NCBI RefSeq assembly: GCF_008932115.1
Contig: NZ_CP044543.1
Location: 5,152,501-5,216,500 of the forward strand
DNA length: 64,000 bases
DNA from: Bradyrhizobium betae
GTDB taxonomy: Bacteria; Pseudomonadota; Alphaproteobacteria; Rhizobiales; Xanthobacteraceae
Direction: 5' to 3'
Part shown: positions 18,740 through 35,702 of the stretch, in pieces
Position numbering within the stretch: the stretch's first letter is position 1
Layout: the number at the start of each line of letters is the position of its first letter
Position numbers and translations under genes: made by a program
Notes under the pieces: generated by a model
Database searches by the model: none
Told to the model about the DNA's origin: nothing
What the model saw: only the letters and a program-made list of their open reading frames with translations

Positions 18740-19629
18740 GTCCGCCCCTTCATCTGCTCGATCAGACCGTGCGCCTGTTGCGGTGCGCTGATCGCATCTG
18801 CCGACATCATATCGGCTCCCATCGACGCCACAAGGTCGGGCTGAGCGATTATCATCGGGCCGCCCAGAATGATGCCGACCTGTCGGTTGCGTGAGTCGCG
18901 CCTGATGTCGTGGATGTCCTTCTTCAGTTCGTCGAGCCGCCGATCGCTGCTGACGGAGAAGCCGACGATATCGAACCAGTGATTATGCACCAGGGATGTC
19001 AGCTCCTGGTGTGACGAAAACGGTCCAGTGCAGAGATTCCATCCGGCGCGGCGGAAGAACTCGGCCACCATCGATAGCCCGAAACTGTGCTGGTCACCCG
19101 GAATGATCGTCAGCAGTGCCGATTCGCCGCTGTGGCCGTCGCTCGCCTCCTGGACGAAGCTGTCGCCCAGGCGGTGCATGATGAACTGCAATCGACCGAC
19201 GGCGAGCGTGACGCTGGCAAAATCGGTCGTGTCCGATTCCCACTGTGCTCCGAGCTGCCGTGCTGCAGGCGCCAGCAGATCGAGAAAAATCGTTTCGACC
19301 GAAACCCCTTTCGCCTGGAGATCCACGACATAGGCGAATGCCGCGCCGTCATCGGCGCCGAGCGCCAAGGCTGCAAACATCTCGATCTCGGTCGGCGCGG
19401 CTTGTTCGGTGTTTGCCGCAGGCTTTGCAATGGGCGTGCTGCGTAACGCCAGCACGATCTTGGGAATGATCTGGGTCTTGATGGTTCTGACGACGGCGAC
19501 GGGCTGCAGCGACGGCCGAAAGCGCCAGATCGGCGTCGGGAGTCGTTGTCGAAGCGATTTGGGACGACGCGGCGAAGCGGTGTCGGTGGCGCTGCCGGCT
19601 GAGAAGGATTGCTCGTTCACATCGGTCAT
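18736..19629 (-). CDS. aerR: AerR/PpaA-like B12-binding antirepressor
   Basis: Regulators of this family bind adenosylcobalamin or heme and modulate PpsR/CrtJ activity. 297 aa. After a long basic, poorly conserved N-terminus (about 1-80) comes a helical cap domain and a B12-binding Rossmann domain. The His motif D-x-H-x-x-G appears as GDQHSFGLSM, followed by FSSHQELTSLV, GFSVSSDRRLDEL and GIILGGPMI. It lies upstream of hmuO and divergent from bchF, its standard position. Also called ppaA or ppa in related bacteria. Confidence 0.88.
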   Translation of the reverse strand: MTDVNEQSFSAGSATDTASPRRPKSLRQRLPTPIWRFRPSLQPVAVVRTIKTQIIPKIVLALRSTPIAKPAANTEQAAPTEIEMFAALALGADDGAAFAYVVDLQAKGVSVETIFLDLLAPAARQLGAQWESDTTDFASVTLAVGRLQFIMHRLGDSFVQEASDGHSGESALLTIIPGDQHSFGLSMVAEFFRRAGWNLCTGPFSSHQELTSLVHNHWFDIVGFSVSSDRRLDELKKDIHDIRRDSRNRQVGIILGGPMIIAQPDLVASMGADMMSADAISAPQQAHGLIEQMKGRT

Positions 19630-19760
19630 TCTTCACTCCCCCCAACATTAAGTCCCCGAGTCAAAAAACCGTCAAGTTGAATTTACGTATGGTTTAGTTG
19701 ACAGTTCTCGAGGCGAGGTTTAGCCTTCTTCCATCAAGCCCGCACATAGGGAGTGGCGCG

Positions 19761-21745
<1,985 letters not shown>

Positions 21746-21747
21746 TC

Positions 21748-23287
21748 ATGCAGCTCACGGTGTGGACATATGAAGGACCTCCCCATGTCGGCGCAATGCG
21801 CGTCGCCACCGGGATGGAAGGCTTGCATTACGTCCTTCATGCTCCGCAGGGGGATACCTACGCGGATCTGCTGTTCACGATGATCGAACGCCGCGACCGG
21901 CGCCCGCCCGTGACCTACACCACGTTCTCCGCGCGGGATCTCGGCGGCGATACCGCCGAACTCTTCAAGACCGCGGCCCAGAATGCCTATGATCGTTTCC
22001 AGCCGCAGGCGATGCTCGTCGGCGCGTCCTGCACCGGTTCGCTGATCCAGGACGACCCCGGTGGTCTGGCGCGTGCGCTCGATCTCCCGATACCTGTCGT
22101 GGCCGTCGATTTGCCGGCCTATCAGCGCAAGGAAAACTGGGGCGCGGCCGAAACCTTCTATCAGCTGGTGCGCGCGCTCGCCGGGCCGTCGGCGCCGGCG
22201 TCCGGGACACCGCGTCCCGATCGCGCGGCCGGCGTGCGTGCCCGCTGCAATCTGCTTGGCCCGACCGCGCTCGGCTTCCGGCATCGCGACGATATTGTCG
22301 AGATCACATCGCTGCTGACAAAGCTCGGCATCGACGTCAATGTCACGGCGCCGATGGGAGCTAGCCCGGCCGATATCGCAAGACTGGGCGAGGCCGATTT
22401 CAACGTCGTGCTGTATCCCGAAGTCGCGGGTCAGGCTGCGTCCTGGCTGCAACGGACGTTCGGACAACCCTTCACCAAGACCGTTCCAATCGGCGTATCG
22501 GCCACCCGCGAATTCGTCGCAGAGGTCGCGACGCTCGCCGGTGTCGATGCGTCGGCGACGCTGGCTTCGGCCTCTAGCCGGCTGCCGTGGTACTCGCGTT
22601 CGGTCGACTCGACCTATCTGACCGGCAAGCGCGTCTTCATCTTTGGTGATGCCACCCATGCCGTTGCTGCAGCACGCATCGCATCCGACGAACTCGGCTT
22701 CAAGGTCGTAGGTCTCGGCACCTACAGCCGTGAGTTCGGCCGCGAAATCCGCGACGCGGCAAAACGCCATGACGCAGAACCGCTGATCACCGACGACTAT
22801 CTGGAGGTCGAAGCGAAGGTCGCGGAACTGCAGCCCGAGCTGGTGCTGGGGACGCAGATGGAGCGGCATATCGCCAAGCGTCTCGGCGTTCCCTGCGCGG
22901 TGATCTCGGCGCCGGTGCATGTGCAGGATTTTCCGGCACGCTATGCGCCGCAGATGGGGTTTGAGGGCGCCAACGTCATCTTCGATACCTGGGTGCACCC
23001 GCTGATGATGGGCCTCGAAGAGCATCTGCTAGCGATGTTCAAGGATGATTTCGAGTTCAAGGATGGCGCTGTGCCGTCGCATCTGGGCGCCGGTCATTCA
23101 ACGCCTGTTGCCGATGGGCCGGTTCAGGCAGCTTCGAATGCCTCGAATATCGCGGTCGTCTGGGCCGTCGATGCCGAGAAGGAGCTGTACAAAATTCCAT
23201 TCTTCGTTCGCGGCAAGGCGCGCCGCAACACCGAACGTTTCGCCAATGAAAACGGCGTAGCCACCATAACCATCGAGACCCTCTACG

Positions 23288-23313
<26 letters not shown>
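21748..23313 (+). CDS. bchB: BchB, light-independent protochlorophyllide reductase subunit B
   Basis: NifK-like half of DPOR. 521 aa. Starts [19 protein letters not shown] as in the family; [15 protein letters not shown] and [14 protein letters not shown] lie in the N-terminal half. A short C-terminal domain ([28 protein letters not shown]) is the protochlorophyllide-reductase 57-kD C-terminal region. A low-complexity insert ([18 protein letters not shown]) lies near residues 150-168. Its 3' end overlaps the bchH start by 26 bases. Confidence 0.96.
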
Positions 23314-27922
<4,609 letters not shown>

Positions 27923-27923
<1 letters not shown>

Positions 27924-28624
27924 TGTCGATTGCAACCTATATCGAACGGCGCGGCGAGCTTGAGACCTATTTCGACCGGACTGCGGTCGATGCATGGGCC
28001 AAACTGACGTCGGATGCGCCGGTCGGCCGTATCCGGGCGACCGTGCGCGCGGGGCGCGATGAGATGCGCAACACGCTGCTATCCTGGCTGCCGCAGAACA
28101 TGAGCGGGGCGCGATTGCTCGATGCCGGCTGTGGCACGGGTGCGTTGTCGATCGAGGCGGCGCGGCGCGGCGCTCGCGTGGTCGCGATCGATCTGTCGCC
28201 GACGCTGGTGTCGGTGGCGCGCGAACGGCTGCCGTCGGATCTCGATTCCGCGACCATCGAATTTCGGTCCGGCGACATGCTCGACCCCAAGCTGGGCAGG
28301 TTCGACTTCGTCGTCGCGATGGATTCGCTGATCCATTATCGCCCGACGGACACCTGCCGGATCATGGCCGGTCTGGCGGAGCGGACCGCCGAGGCCCTGT
28401 TGGTGACGTTCGCTCCGAAGACGCCTGCCCTTGCCGTGATGCATGCCGTCGGTCGGCTCTTCCCACGCGGCGATCGCGCACCAGCGATCGAACCGGTGGG
28501 CGAGCAGAAGTTGCGGCGGCTGTTGACGGCAGATGAGGGGCTTGAGCGCTGGCAGCTCGGCCGCAGCCATCGCGTCGCCAGCGGATTCTACAAGTCGCAG
28601 GCCTTGGAGATGATTCCCAGATGA
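27923..28624 (+). CDS. bchM: BchM, Mg-protoporphyrin IX O-methyltransferase
   Basis: Methylates the C13 propionate of Mg-protoporphyrin IX with SAM, directly after chelation. 233 aa. Class I SAM-binding motif LLDAGCGTGALSIEAARRG (about residues 63-81), acidic loop VVAIDLSPTLVSVA and motif DFVVAMDSLIHY. One-base overlap with bchL and ATGA overlap with lhaA. Its product is the substrate of AcsF encoded 4 kb downstream. Confidence 0.95.
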
Positions 28625-30054
28625 CCCGGATTTCGTCGACATTGGCGAAAGGCTGGATGCGGCTGGGGACCCGCTTCCTTCCCTTTGCCGACGCGGCAAC
28701 GACGGAGCTTCCGCTCGGGCGGCTGCTGCGTCTGTCGCTGTTCCAGGTGTCGACCGGCATCTCGATTGTGCTGCTGAACGGCACGCTCAACCGCGTGATG
28801 ATCGTCGAACTCGGTGTTTCGACGCTGCTGGTCTCGTTGATGGTGTCGATTCCGCTGGTGTTCGCACCATTCCGCGTCCTGATCGGCTTCAAATCCGACA
28901 ATCATCGCTCGGTGCTAGGCTGGCGCCGGGTGCCCTATATCTGGATGGGAACGCTGATCCAGTTCGGTGGCTTCGCTATCCTGCCGTTTGCTCTGCTGGT
29001 GCTGTCAGGCACGGGCGAATATCCTGCGGTCTACGGACAATTCGGCGCGGCGCTCGCCTTCCTGCTGGTCGGCGCCGGCATGCATACGGCCCAGACCGCA
29101 GGTCTCGCGCTCGCCACCGATCTCGCGCCTGAAGACGCGCGGCCGCGCGTGGTGGCCTTCCTCTATGTGATGCTGCTGTTCGGGATGGCCGGCAGTGCGC
29201 TGATCTTCAGCGAGCTGTTGCGCAACTTCAACGAGATCCGCCTGATCCAGGTGATCCAGGGCGTTGCGGTCACGCAGTTGCTGCTCAACATCGCCGCGCT
29301 GTGGAAGCAGGAAGCGCGCAATCCCGCGCTGACATCGGCTGCGCGCGAGCGGCCTGAATTCCAACACTCCTGGGCCAGGTTCCGCAATGCCGGCGGTTCG
29401 ATCCGCGTCCTCGTCGCGGTGGCGCTCGGCACCTCGGCATTCTCGATGCAGGATATTCTGCTTGAGCCCTACGGCGCCGAAATTCTCAAGCTGACCGTAG
29501 GCCAGACCACGGCGCTCACGGCGTTCTTCGCGCTCGGCACGCTGGCCGGATTTGGGCTTGCCGCAAGGACGCTGGGACGCAACGCCGATCCCTACCGCAT
29601 CGCCGGCTTTGGCGCGGTGGCAGGGGTGTTCGCGTTCGCCGCGGTAATCTTCGCCGCGCCCCTGAGCTCGGTGCTCTTGTTTCGGATCGGCACCGCGCTG
29701 ATCGGTTTCGGTGGCGGGCTGTTTGCTGCGGGAACGCTGACCGCGGCGATGGCGCTGGCGCGTGACGGTGAAAGTGGATTGGCGCTGGGCACCTGGGGTG
29801 CGGTGCAGGCGACCGCGGCCGGCGGCGGGATCGCGCTCGGCGGCGGCATTCGCGATGCGGTGACGTCGCTGGCATCGAACGGCGCGCTTGGCCGCGCGCT
29901 GACGGATCCGTCGACGGGATACAGCGTCGTCTACCACATCGAAATTGCCTTGTTGTTCGCCACTCTGGTTGCGATCGGTCCGCTCGTGCGCACAGCACGC
30001 GCGAGCTTTCCGCAGCCATCCACGAAGTTCGGCCTGGCGGAATTTCCAGGCTAG
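28621..30054 (+). CDS. lhaA: LhaA, LH1 assembly protein (BCD family)
   Basis: PucC-like major facilitator protein needed for LH1 assembly, located next to puhA. 477 aa with about twelve membrane helices. Signature STGISIVLLNGTLNRVMIVELGVSTLLVSLMVSIPLV, with GFKSDNHRSVLGWRRVPYIWMGT in the first cytoplasmic loop. Paralogue of bch2 at 10.2 kb. Begins within the bchM stop; puhA follows after 21 bases with its own AGGGGAGG ribosome site. Confidence 0.92.
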   Translation: MTRISSTLAKGWMRLGTRFLPFADAATTELPLGRLLRLSLFQVSTGISIVLLNGTLNRVMIVELGVSTLLVSLMVSIPLVFAPFRVLIGFKSDNHRSVLGWRRVPYIWMGTLIQFGGFAILPFALLVLSGTGEYPAVYGQFGAALAFLLVGAGMHTAQTAGLALATDLAPEDARPRVVAFLYVMLLFGMAGSALIFSELLRNFNEIRLIQVIQGVAVTQLLLNIAALWKQEARNPALTSAARERPEFQHSWARFRNAGGSIRVLVAVALGTSAFSMQDILLEPYGAEILKLTVGQTTALTAFFALGTLAGFGLAARTLGRNADPYRIAGFGAVAGVFAFAAVIFAAPLSSVLLFRIGTALIGFGGGLFAAGTLTAAMALARDGESGLALGTWGAVQATAAGGGIALGGGIRDAVTSLASNGALGRALTDPSTGYSVVYHIEIALLFATLVAIGPLVRTARASFPQPSTKFGLAEFPG

Positions 30055-30075
30055 TCAACGAAGGGGAGGTCGCCC

Positions 30076-30843
30076 ATGCAGCCCGACTCATATTTGGACC
30101 TGGCACAGGTCACGCTTTACGTCTTCTGGATCTTCTTTGCCTGCCTGATCTTCTATCTTCGCCGTGAAGACAAGCGCGAAGGTTATCCGCTCGAATCGAC
30201 GGGGATCAACGGCGGGGTTTCCTACGGCTTTCCGCGCATGCCCGATTCCAAGACCTATCTCTTGCGGGACGGACACACCGCCACGCTGCCGAACCACAAG
30301 AACGATCGCCCCGACGTCGCGTTGGCGCCGATCGCGGTGTGGCCGGGCGCTCCGGCTGAGCCGACCGGCAATCCGATGCTCGATGGCGTCGGGCCCGGAT
30401 CCTACGCCAACCGCGAAGACGTTCCCGAACTGACGATGGAGAACATTCCGTGCATCGTTCCGTTGCGGGTTGCCGAGGGCACCTATCTGGAGTCCCGCGA
30501 CCCCGATCCGCGCGGAATGCGGGTGAACGGGGCGGACAGCGAACCCGGCGGTATCGTTACCGACGTCTGGGTCGATCGCGCCGAGGCCCTGATCCGCTAT
30601 CTCGAAGTCGAGGTGCCGATCATCGGCGGCGTCAAGCGCGTGCTGCTGCCGGTGCCTTTCGCCAAGATTGATGGTCGCCGCCGCCGGGTTTGGGTCGATG
30701 CGATCCTCGGCAGCCAGTTCGCCGAAGTCCCGACGACGAAGAGCCCGGATCAGGTGACCAAGCTCGAGGAAGATCGCATCGTCGGATATTACGGCGCGGG
30801 CACGCTCTACGCCACGCCGGCGCGTCAGGAGCCGCTGCTGTGA
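30076..30843 (+). CDS. puhA: PuhA, reaction centre H subunit
   Basis: Caps the cytoplasmic side of the L/M core and shapes the proton path to QB. 255 aa: short periplasmic end, a single membrane helix (VTLYVFWIFFACLIFYL), the basic RREDKREGYPLE segment, then the soluble PRC-barrel domain with GIVTDVWVDRAEALIRYLEV. The stop overlaps the puhB GTG start. Start at 30076 has AGGGGAGG upstream. Confidence 0.96.
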   Translation: MQPDSYLDLAQVTLYVFWIFFACLIFYLRREDKREGYPLESTGINGGVSYGFPRMPDSKTYLLRDGHTATLPNHKNDRPDVALAPIAVWPGAPAEPTGNPMLDGVGPGSYANREDVPELTMENIPCIVPLRVAEGTYLESRDPDPRGMRVNGADSEPGGIVTDVWVDRAEALIRYLEVEVPIIGGVKRVLLPVPFAKIDGRRRRVWVDAILGSQFAEVPTTKSPDQVTKLEEDRIVGYYGAGTLYATPARQEPLL

Positions 30844-31517
30844 AACAGGATCATCAGCAGTTCAAGAATGTGCCGCTCAACGATCTGCCGGCGCCGCTAC
30901 CGGTCGGCGAGCGTGTGATCTGGCAGGGTAAGCCGAGCTTCAAGGGACTGGCGCTGCGGTCGTTCCACATCCGCGAGGTCGCGATCTATTTCGGCATCCT
31001 GCTGGCGTGGCGGCTGTGGTCCAACTGGTCGCACGGCATGCAGGCAAGCGATGCCGTCATTTCGGCGCTGTGGCTGATCGCTCCGGCGCTCAGCGCCATC
31101 GTCGTGCTGGCCGGCCTCGCGTGGTTGTTCCGCCGCGCCGCCTGCTACACGCTGACCAGCAAGCGGGTCCTGTTCCAGTTCGGCGTCGCGCTGCCGATGA
31201 CCATGAATATCCCGCTGAGCAAGATCACCAACGCCGCCCTGAAGATCCATCGCGATGGCTCGGGTGACATTCCGCTGGGCGTGTCGGACGGCAAACGGGT
31301 GTCGTACTTGCTGCTTTGGCCGCACATCCGGCCCTGGCGGCTGCGCGTGCCGGAGCCGATGCTGTGCGCATTGCCGGACGCCGCGATCGTCGCTGCGAAA
31401 CTCTCGGACGCATTGGGCGGGCAGCCCGCCCCGACGGCGGTCGCACTTTCGGCCTCCGCCAATCGCAATCTGGTCTCGGACGTCGCGGCCAACTCGCCGT
31501 CGACCGCGGCTGCCTGA
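30840..31517 (+). CDS. puhB: PuhB, photosynthetic complex assembly protein
   Basis: Assembly factor for reaction centre and LH1. 225 aa from the GTG at 30840, which overlaps the puhA stop; there is no better start. N-terminal LPVGERVIWQGKPS, followed by two to three membrane helices and a bPH2-like domain with ACYTLTSKRVLFQFGVALPMTMNIPLSKI. A disordered Ala/Ser/Thr-rich tail of about 35 residues ends the protein. puhC follows after 13 bases. Confidence 0.9.
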   Translation: MKQDHQQFKNVPLNDLPAPLPVGERVIWQGKPSFKGLALRSFHIREVAIYFGILLAWRLWSNWSHGMQASDAVISALWLIAPALSAIVVLAGLAWLFRRAACYTLTSKRVLFQFGVALPMTMNIPLSKITNAALKIHRDGSGDIPLGVSDGKRVSYLLLWPHIRPWRLRVPEPMLCALPDAAIVAAKLSDALGGQPAPTAVALSASANRNLVSDVAANSPSTAAA

Positions 31518-31530
31518 ACGGAGGACACTC

Positions 31531-31989
31531 ATGAGCCATGCCATCCAGGAACCCGTGGTCCCCAAAGGCGGCATCATCGCGGCCGCGGCCCTTGTCCTAT
31601 TTTCTCTCGCGACGGTGACAACGGCGCGACTGACGGGGACGGGCGGCGTCCGCATGATGCTGCCGGCCGCCGTCGAAAGCCGCGACTTCCAGTTCGAGGA
31701 CGGTCAGAATGGTGCGGTGCTGGTGTACGACGCTCGCGATCGTCAACTCGTGGACACGCTGGCGCCCGGCAGCAATGGATTCATTCGCGTCGTGCTGCGT
31801 GGGCTCGCGCGGGAACGCAAGCTCGGCGATATCGGCCGACAGCCGCCATTTCGCCTCACCCGGTTCGTCAACGGCCAGATCACGCTGACGGACACATCGA
31901 CCGGCAAGCAGATCGATCTCGATGCTTTCGGCTCGGCCAATACCCTGGCCTTTGCGCGGCTGTTGAAGTTGAAGGGCGGTGCGTCATGA
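31531..31989 (+). CDS. puhC: PuhC, photosynthetic complex assembly protein
   Basis: Membrane-anchored periplasmic assembly protein influencing RC-LH1 levels. 152 aa: one N-terminal membrane helix (GGIIAAAALVLFSLATVTTARL), then a periplasmic domain with SRDFQFEDGQNGAVLVYDARD and FIRVVLRGLARER. GGAGG is 7-11 bases upstream of the ATG. Its stop overlaps the start of the next small gene (ATGA), so all are co-translated. Confidence 0.9.
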   Translation: MSHAIQEPVVPKGGIIAAAALVLFSLATVTTARLTGTGGVRMMLPAAVESRDFQFEDGQNGAVLVYDARDRQLVDTLAPGSNGFIRVVLRGLARERKLGDIGRQPPFRLTRFVNGQITLTDTSTGKQIDLDAFGSANTLAFARLLKLKGGAS

Positions 31990-32291
31990 GGATGCTCTGG
32001 ACGACGTCACGCAAGACGTTCGACGTGCCCTGTACGATCGAGATCGAGCAGACCTCGGAGACGCTGCACGCCCATGTGGTGCTCGACGGCGACATCGCAA
32101 TTCAGCCCGGCGACGAGGTCAGGGTCCACGACGCGCCGACCGGAGTCGCCTTCGGTGAGCGTCTGGTCGTGCGCCGAACCGCGACGGTGGTCCGCGCCGG
32201 TCCGCTCGACCGCCTGCTGGCGCGAATCGAAGGCTACCTGGAATTGACTGAACTTTACGAAGTCAGCTTCTCGGACGGGAGGGCATTATGA
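31986..32291 (+). CDS. Conserved-position PGC protein between puhC and acsF
   Basis: 101 aa, soluble, no membrane segment. I recognise it only as the small hypothetical protein that often lies between puhC and acsF in alphaproteobacterial clusters. Beta-rich composition with [24 protein letters not shown] and a C-terminal acidic helix. Starts inside the puhC stop and overlaps the acsF start by four bases. Such coupling suggests a role close to the cyclase or RC-H assembly, but no catalytic motif is visible. Confidence 0.75.
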   Translation: MRMLWTTSRKTFDVPCTIEIEQTSETLHAHVVLDGDIAIQPGDEVRVHDAPTGVAFGERLVVRRTATVVRAGPLDRLLARIEGYLELTELYEVSFSDGRAL

Positions 32292-33385
32292 TCAACATGG
32301 AAGGCGGCACCCACGGCAGTCTGCAAGCACGGCCCGCGATCAAGGGCAGCAGCGAAAGTCTCGACAAGGCGCGCGAAGACACCATCCTCAGCCCGCGTTT
32401 CTACACCACGGACTACGAGGCGATGGATCGCCTCGATGTCAGCTTGGTGCGCTCCGAATGGAATGCGGTCATCAAGGAGCTGCGCGCCGATCACAACAAG
32501 GCGCATTTCGTCAAGACCGACGAATTCAAGAACGACCTGCAATCGTTGCCGCCCGAGTTGCGCAAGGAGTTCAAGGATTTCCTGGTCTCATCGCTCACCG
32601 CCGAATTCTCCGGCTGCGTGCTCTACGCGGAGATCAAGAAGCGGATCAAGAACAGGGATATCCAGGAGCTGTTCAGCTTCATGAGCCGGGACGAGGCTCG
32701 CCACGCCGGCTTCATCAACGAGATCCTGAAGGATCACGGCATCGGGGTCGATCTGAGCTTCCTCACCAAGGTGAAGAAGTACACCTACTTCCGGCCCAAA
32801 TTCATCTTCTACGCGACCTATCTGTCCGAGAAGATCGGCTACGCCCGCTACATCACGATCTACCGGCAGATGGAGCGGCATCCCGAACGCCAATTCCATC
32901 CAATCTTCCGCTGGTTCGAATTGTGGTGCAACGACGAGTTTCGCCACGGCGAGGCGTTTGCGCTGCTGATGCGCGCCGATCCCTCGCTGCTGCGCGGCGT
33001 CAACAAGCTCTGGATCAGGTTCTTCCTGCTCGCCGTGTTCGCCACCATGTATGTGCGCGATCACATGCGCCCCGCTTTCCACGAGGCGCTTGGCATGGAT
33101 CCCACCGAATACGACATGCGGGTGTTCCGCATCACCTCGGAGATTTCCAGGCAGGTGTTTCCGGTCACGCTGGATATCGAAAACCCGCGCTTCCTTGCCG
33201 GTCTCGAGCGCTTGCGCATGATTTCGGAAGGGATCGCGGATGCGCGCGAGAAGGGTGGCTTGCTATCGAGAGTGAAGCGCGCAGGTCTTGCGGCCCAGGC
33301 AGCGCTGACATTTGCACGGCTGTTCCTGCTGCCAGTGAAGCCGAACACGTTACCGCGCGAAATCTGCCTGCAACCGGCTTGGTGA
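32288..33385 (+). CDS. acsF: AcsF, oxygen-dependent Mg-protoporphyrin monomethyl ester cyclase
   Basis: Diiron oxygenase that closes ring E of bacteriochlorophyll using O2. 365 aa. Diiron ligands are visible in two E-x-x-H type helices: [16 protein letters not shown] and [17 protein letters not shown], with an upstream Glu in [14 protein letters not shown]. No bchE (anaerobic cyclase) is in this window. Follows the 101-aa protein with a four-base overlap; puhE begins ten bases after its stop. Predicts pigment synthesis in oxic or microoxic conditions. Confidence 0.95.
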   Translation: MINMEGGTHGSLQARPAIKGSSESLDKAREDTILSPRFYTTDYEAMDRLDVSLVRSEWNAVIKELRADHNKAHFVKTDEFKNDLQSLPPELRKEFKDFLVSSLTAEFSGCVLYAEIKKRIKNRDIQELFSFMSRDEARHAGFINEILKDHGIGVDLSFLTKVKKYTYFRPKFIFYATYLSEKIGYARYITIYRQMERHPERQFHPIFRWFELWCNDEFRHGEAFALLMRADPSLLRGVNKLWIRFFLLAVFATMYVRDHMRPAFHEALGMDPTEYDMRVFRITSEISRQVFPVTLDIENPRFLAGLERLRMISEGIADAREKGGLLSRVKRAGLAAQAALTFARLFLLPVKPNTLPREICLQPAW

Positions 33386-33395
33386 GGAGAGGGCG

Positions 33396-34409
33396 TTGGT
33401 ATCCGCATACACGGTCCCCCCTATCTACGCTGCCTTCGTGTGGTGGTTCAGCACCGGGGCCGTGCTGTTGCTGGTGGGACGTTCGGGACGCTTTGAAGTG
33501 TCGCGGGCGTTTCTGGCCGGTGTGCTGCTCGCCGGATCGCTCGGGGGGCTCGCGCTGACGGCTGGCGATATCAGTGTCGGTGGTGCGTATACGGCCTTCA
33601 CATGCACCATCCTGCTATGGGGCGCACAGGAGATCGCCTTTCTCGCGGGCTGGTTGACGGGGCCACGACCGCAGCCTTGTCCGGTCGGCGCGATCGGCCC
33701 GAAACGCTTTGGGCTCGCCTTGCAGGCCATTCTCTATCATGAGTTCGCGCTGCTGGCCTGCGGCGCTGCGGTCGCTGCGCTGACCTGGGGCGGCGCCAAC
33801 CAGATCGGTCTATGGACATTTGCCGCCCTTTGGGTGCTGCGGCAGAGCGCAAAGATCAACCTGTTCCTCGGCGTTCCCGTCACCAACGACGAATTAATGC
33901 CGGAGGCGGTGCAATTCTTGAAGACGTTCTTCGCGCGCAAACCGGTTAGCGCCTTCTTTCCGCTATCCGTCACGCTTGCGACCGCGGTCCTCGTCATCAT
34001 GATCCAGCGGATCGTCGAAGTCGCGATCACGCCCTTCGACATCGTCGGCCTGACGCTGGTCTCGACGCTGTTTGCGCTCGGCGTGGTCGAGCATTGGTTC
34101 ATGCTGCTTCCGCTGCCGGCGATCACGCTGTGGGGCTGGGGTATGCGCTCGGGTTTCCCGCCGGAGGACACCACCATGGAACAGGAACAAGACGTCAAGA
34201 CCGCGATGGCGCCGCCCAATCTCGTCGTGCTGGCGAATGTGCGCTCCGATGCCGCGCCTCCGAAGCTGTCACCAGGAGCCTGCGCGCGACAGCGGCTCGA
34301 AGACCAGTTTCGCCAGAGTTATCGCGAGCAGCAGGCAAGAGAAGGCCTGACGGCGGCTCACACGATCTGTCCCGAGCCGGCGGCAACGATCAAGGGGAGG
34401 ACGTCATGA
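33396..34409 (+). CDS. puhE: PuhE, photosynthetic complex assembly protein
   Basis: Integral membrane protein affecting RC-LH1 and pigment levels. 337 aa from a TTG start at 33396, supported by GAGGAG at about 33384-33389; no ATG lies nearby. Seven or so helices, starting [23 protein letters not shown], with [11 protein letters not shown] and [25 protein letters not shown]. The family usually ends after the last helix, but here a charged tail of about 80 residues follows ([14 protein letters not shown] to the end). Overlaps hemA by four bases. Confidence 0.88.
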   Translation: MVSAYTVPPIYAAFVWWFSTGAVLLLVGRSGRFEVSRAFLAGVLLAGSLGGLALTAGDISVGGAYTAFTCTILLWGAQEIAFLAGWLTGPRPQPCPVGAIGPKRFGLALQAILYHEFALLACGAAVAALTWGGANQIGLWTFAALWVLRQSAKINLFLGVPVTNDELMPEAVQFLKTFFARKPVSAFFPLSVTLATAVLVIMIQRIVEVAITPFDIVGLTLVSTLFALGVVEHWFMLLPLPAITLWGWGMRSGFPPEDTTMEQEQDVKTAMAPPNLVVLANVRSDAAPPKLSPGACARQRLEDQFRQSYREQQAREGLTAAHTICPEPAATIKGRTS

Positions 34410-35617
34410 ACTACGAAGCCTATTTTCGCCGGCAACTCGAAGGTCTTCATCGCGAAGGCCGCTATCGCGTATTTGCCGACCTCGAACGCAAGGCAGGCGC
34501 GTTTCCTCGAGCCAAACATCATCATCCGGGCGGCGCCGGCGAAGTCACCGTCTGGTGCTCCAACGACTACCTCGGCATGGGCCAGCACCCCGCGGTGCTG
34601 AAGGCGATGCACGAGGCGCTCGACAGTTGCGGTGCCGGCGCCGGCGGCACCCGCAACATCGCGGGGACCAATCACTATCACGTGCTGCTGGAGAGAGAGC
34701 TGGCCGATCTGCACGGCAAGGAGTCAGCGCTCCTGTTCACGTCGGGCTATGTTTCCAACATGGCGTCGCTCAGCACGCTGGCGTCACGGATGCCCGGCTG
34801 TACGATCCTGTCGGACGAGCTCAACCACGCCTCGATGATCGAGGGCATCAGGCACAGCCGCAGCGACACGCGCATCTTCGCCCACAACGATCCGCGCGAT
34901 CTCGAGCGTAAGCTCAGCGATCTCGATCCGCATGCGCCGAAGCTGGTGGCCTTCGAGTCGGTCTATTCCATGGATGGCGATATCGCGCCGATTGCCGAGC
35001 TCTGCGACGTCGCGGACGCCCACAATGCAATGACCTATCTCGACGAGGTTCACGGCGTCGGCCTTTACGGACCGAAGGGTGGCGGCATCGCCGACCGCGA
35101 GGGTGTGAGCCACCGCCTGACCGTGATCGAAGGCACCCTGGCAAAGGCCTTCGGCGTCATCGGCGGCTACGTTGCGGCGTCGGCCACGATCTGCGATTTC
35201 ATTCGCAGTTTCGCTTCCGGCTTCATCTTCACCACGTCGCTGCCGCCCACGGTGGCCGCCGGCGCGCTCACCAGTATTCGCCATCTGAAATCGAGCGCGG
35301 CGGAACGCGAGCGGCATCAGGATCGCGTCGCGCGGCTGCGCAGGCGCCTCGACGAGGCGGGAGTTGCTCATCTGGACAATCCCAGCCACATCGTGCCGGT
35401 CATGGTCTGCGACCCCGTTTTGTGCAAGCAGATCAGCGACGTGCTGATCGACCGCTACGGCATCTATGTACAGCCGATCAACTACCCGACCGTGCCGCGC
35501 GGCACCGAGCGACTGCGCATCACGCCGTCGCCGCATCACACCGATGCTGATATCGAGCATCTGGTAAATGCGCTCGCACAGATCTGGGCGGAGGTCGGGC
35601 TCGCCAAGGCAGCTTGA
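34406..35617 (+). CDS. hemA: HemA, 5-aminolevulinate synthase
   Basis: PLP enzyme joining glycine and succinyl-CoA, the first step of tetrapyrrole synthesis in alphaproteobacteria. 403 aa. Motifs: [46 protein letters not shown] and the Schiff-base lysine in [14 protein letters not shown]. Start overlaps the puhE stop (ATGA) with GGGGAGG upstream. Being last in the bchF-to-hemA chain ties precursor supply to pigment and reaction-centre assembly. Another hemA probably serves housekeeping needs elsewhere in the genome (inference). Confidence 0.95.
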   Translation: MNYEAYFRRQLEGLHREGRYRVFADLERKAGAFPRAKHHHPGGAGEVTVWCSNDYLGMGQHPAVLKAMHEALDSCGAGAGGTRNIAGTNHYHVLLERELADLHGKESALLFTSGYVSNMASLSTLASRMPGCTILSDELNHASMIEGIRHSRSDTRIFAHNDPRDLERKLSDLDPHAPKLVAFESVYSMDGDIAPIAELCDVADAHNAMTYLDEVHGVGLYGPKGGGIADREGVSHRLTVIEGTLAKAFGVIGGYVAASATICDFIRSFASGFIFTTSLPPTVAAGALTSIRHLKSSAAERERHQDRVARLRRRLDEAGVAHLDNPSHIVPVMVCDPVLCKQISDVLIDRYGIYVQPINYPTVPRGTERLRITPSPHHTDADIEHLVNALAQIWAEVGLAKAA

Positions 35618-35702
35618 TCTGCTGATGCTTGACGACTGATCTGGGTGCTTGGAGTTGGTCAATGGCCCGATAGGCCAGGTCTTTTGCGAACCGCGGTCGA
35701 TC

